A program made the position numbers and the translations under genes. From Chitinophaga pinensis (GTDB taxonomy: Bacteria > Bacteroidota > Bacteroidia > Chitinophagales > Chitinophagaceae): a stretch of 64,000 nt of DNA. Of the stretch, positions 63,750-64,000 are shown in pieces. The stretch is from positions 1 to 64,000 of the forward strand of contig CAMCAY010000008.1 of NCBI GenBank assembly GCA_945872815.1, given 5' to 3'. The notes under the pieces were generated by a model. The model saw nothing but the letters and a program-made list of their open reading frames with translations. It was not told the origin of the DNA and did no database searches. Position 1 is the first letter of the stretch. Every line of letters begins with the position of its first letter.

Positions 63750-64000
63750 ATGAGAAAAGCAGATTTAATAAATAAAATTTCAGCGGAAACAGGAATTCAA
63801 AAAGTTGATGTAATGGTCACAATTGAAAGAATGATTCGCGAAATAAAAAATTCATTAGCAAGCGGCGAAAACCTTTATATACGTGGGTTTGGGAGTTTTA
63901 TCATCAAAAAAAGAGCTGCTAAAGTTGGAAGAAACATCAAGAAAAACATATCTGTTGCTATTCCAGAACATTTTATTCCGGCTTTTAAACCTGCCAAAGA
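63750..64000 (+). CDS. HU/IHF-family DNA-binding protein, cut by the window end
   Basis: The first 83 codons are visible and the rest lies beyond the window. The start MRKADLINKISAETGIQKVD and the segment NLYIRGFGSFIIKKRAAKVGRN are the typical HU/IHF helix pair and the strand leading into the DNA-binding arm. The arm appears short or different from standard HU (it reads KKNISVAIPEHFIPAFKPA). It compacts and bends DNA. It is divergent from mutY, an arrangement common in Bacteroidota. Confidence 0.9.
   Translation, partial: MRKADLINKISAETGIQKVDVMVTIERMIREIKNSLASGENLYIRGFGSFIIKKRAAKVGRNIKKNISVAIPEHFIPAFKPAK

Overview
This window is a piece of an AT-rich Bacteroidota chromosome, most likely from the Chitinophagales/Chitinophagaceae. 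The assignment is an inference from gene content. Supporting signs are a PorP/SprF-family membrane protein, GldD and GldE, Bacteroidota-type LeuRS, long-form IspG and AtpB, DUF3098, DUF3108 and DUF3109 proteins, a GH3-serine hydrolase fusion, and repeated TAnnTTTG promoter -7 boxes just upstream of genes. No rRNA, tRNA, CRISPR array, prophage or insertion sequence was found.

Layout. Positions 1-2210 (minus strand) hold the start of galE and a phosphate-uptake pair, a DUF47 PhoU-like protein followed by a Pit transporter. After a 378-bp gap, positions 2589-17869 (plus strand) carry a compact exopolysaccharide locus: Wza-like exporter, Wzc-like tyrosine kinase, sugar epimerase, GT4 glycosyltransferase, GNAT protein, probable polymerase, polysaccharide deacetylase, phosphoglycosyl transferase, DegT aminotransferase and membrane 4,6-dehydratase. 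It runs directly into a PorP/SprF-like protein and a PD40 propeller protein. Positions 17943-19715 (minus) encode a PhoR/PhoB-like two-component system. Positions 19924-26683 (plus) hold a secreted protein with a caspase-like dyad, an ABC exporter, and the F0 half (plus delta) of ATP synthase, atpB-E-F-H, closed by a terminator before any atpA.

Positions 26685-49228 are mostly housekeeping: kbl, an L,D-transpeptidase, queA, acs, a GH3/serine-hydrolase fusion, mutL, dxs, leuS, ftsX-DUF3098-uppP, a UMF1-type MFS transporter, a metallo-hydrolase, a DUF3108 protein, a flippase-like membrane protein, ruvC, a HIT protein and greA. Positions 49322-53919 hold a D-2-hydroxyacid dehydrogenase, ridA, an orphan 3-hydroxyacyl-CoA-dehydrogenase C-terminal-domain protein, tsaB, an HTH regulator and a metallo-beta-lactamase/rhodanese protein. 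Positions 53931-59908 (minus) form a probable operon of a DUF3109 protein, a degenerate class-D beta-lactamase-like lipoprotein, ispG, nadB and an LpxL-like acyltransferase. The right end holds mutY, ssb, gldE and gldD (minus), with an HU-family gene (plus) cut by the window edge.

Functionally the window is rich in envelope biology: EPS production, cell-wall remodelling and recycling, the undecaprenyl-phosphate and isoprenoid supply (dxs, ispG, uppP), lipid A acylation and gliding/T9SS factors. The most interesting points are the caspase-like secreted protein, the class-D beta-lactamase homologue that has lost its catalytic serine, a slippage-prone Gly-Tyr repeat in the kinase tail, competing hairpins between atpE and atpF, the F-ATPase operon ended after atpH, and a MutL without the usual endonuclease motifs.
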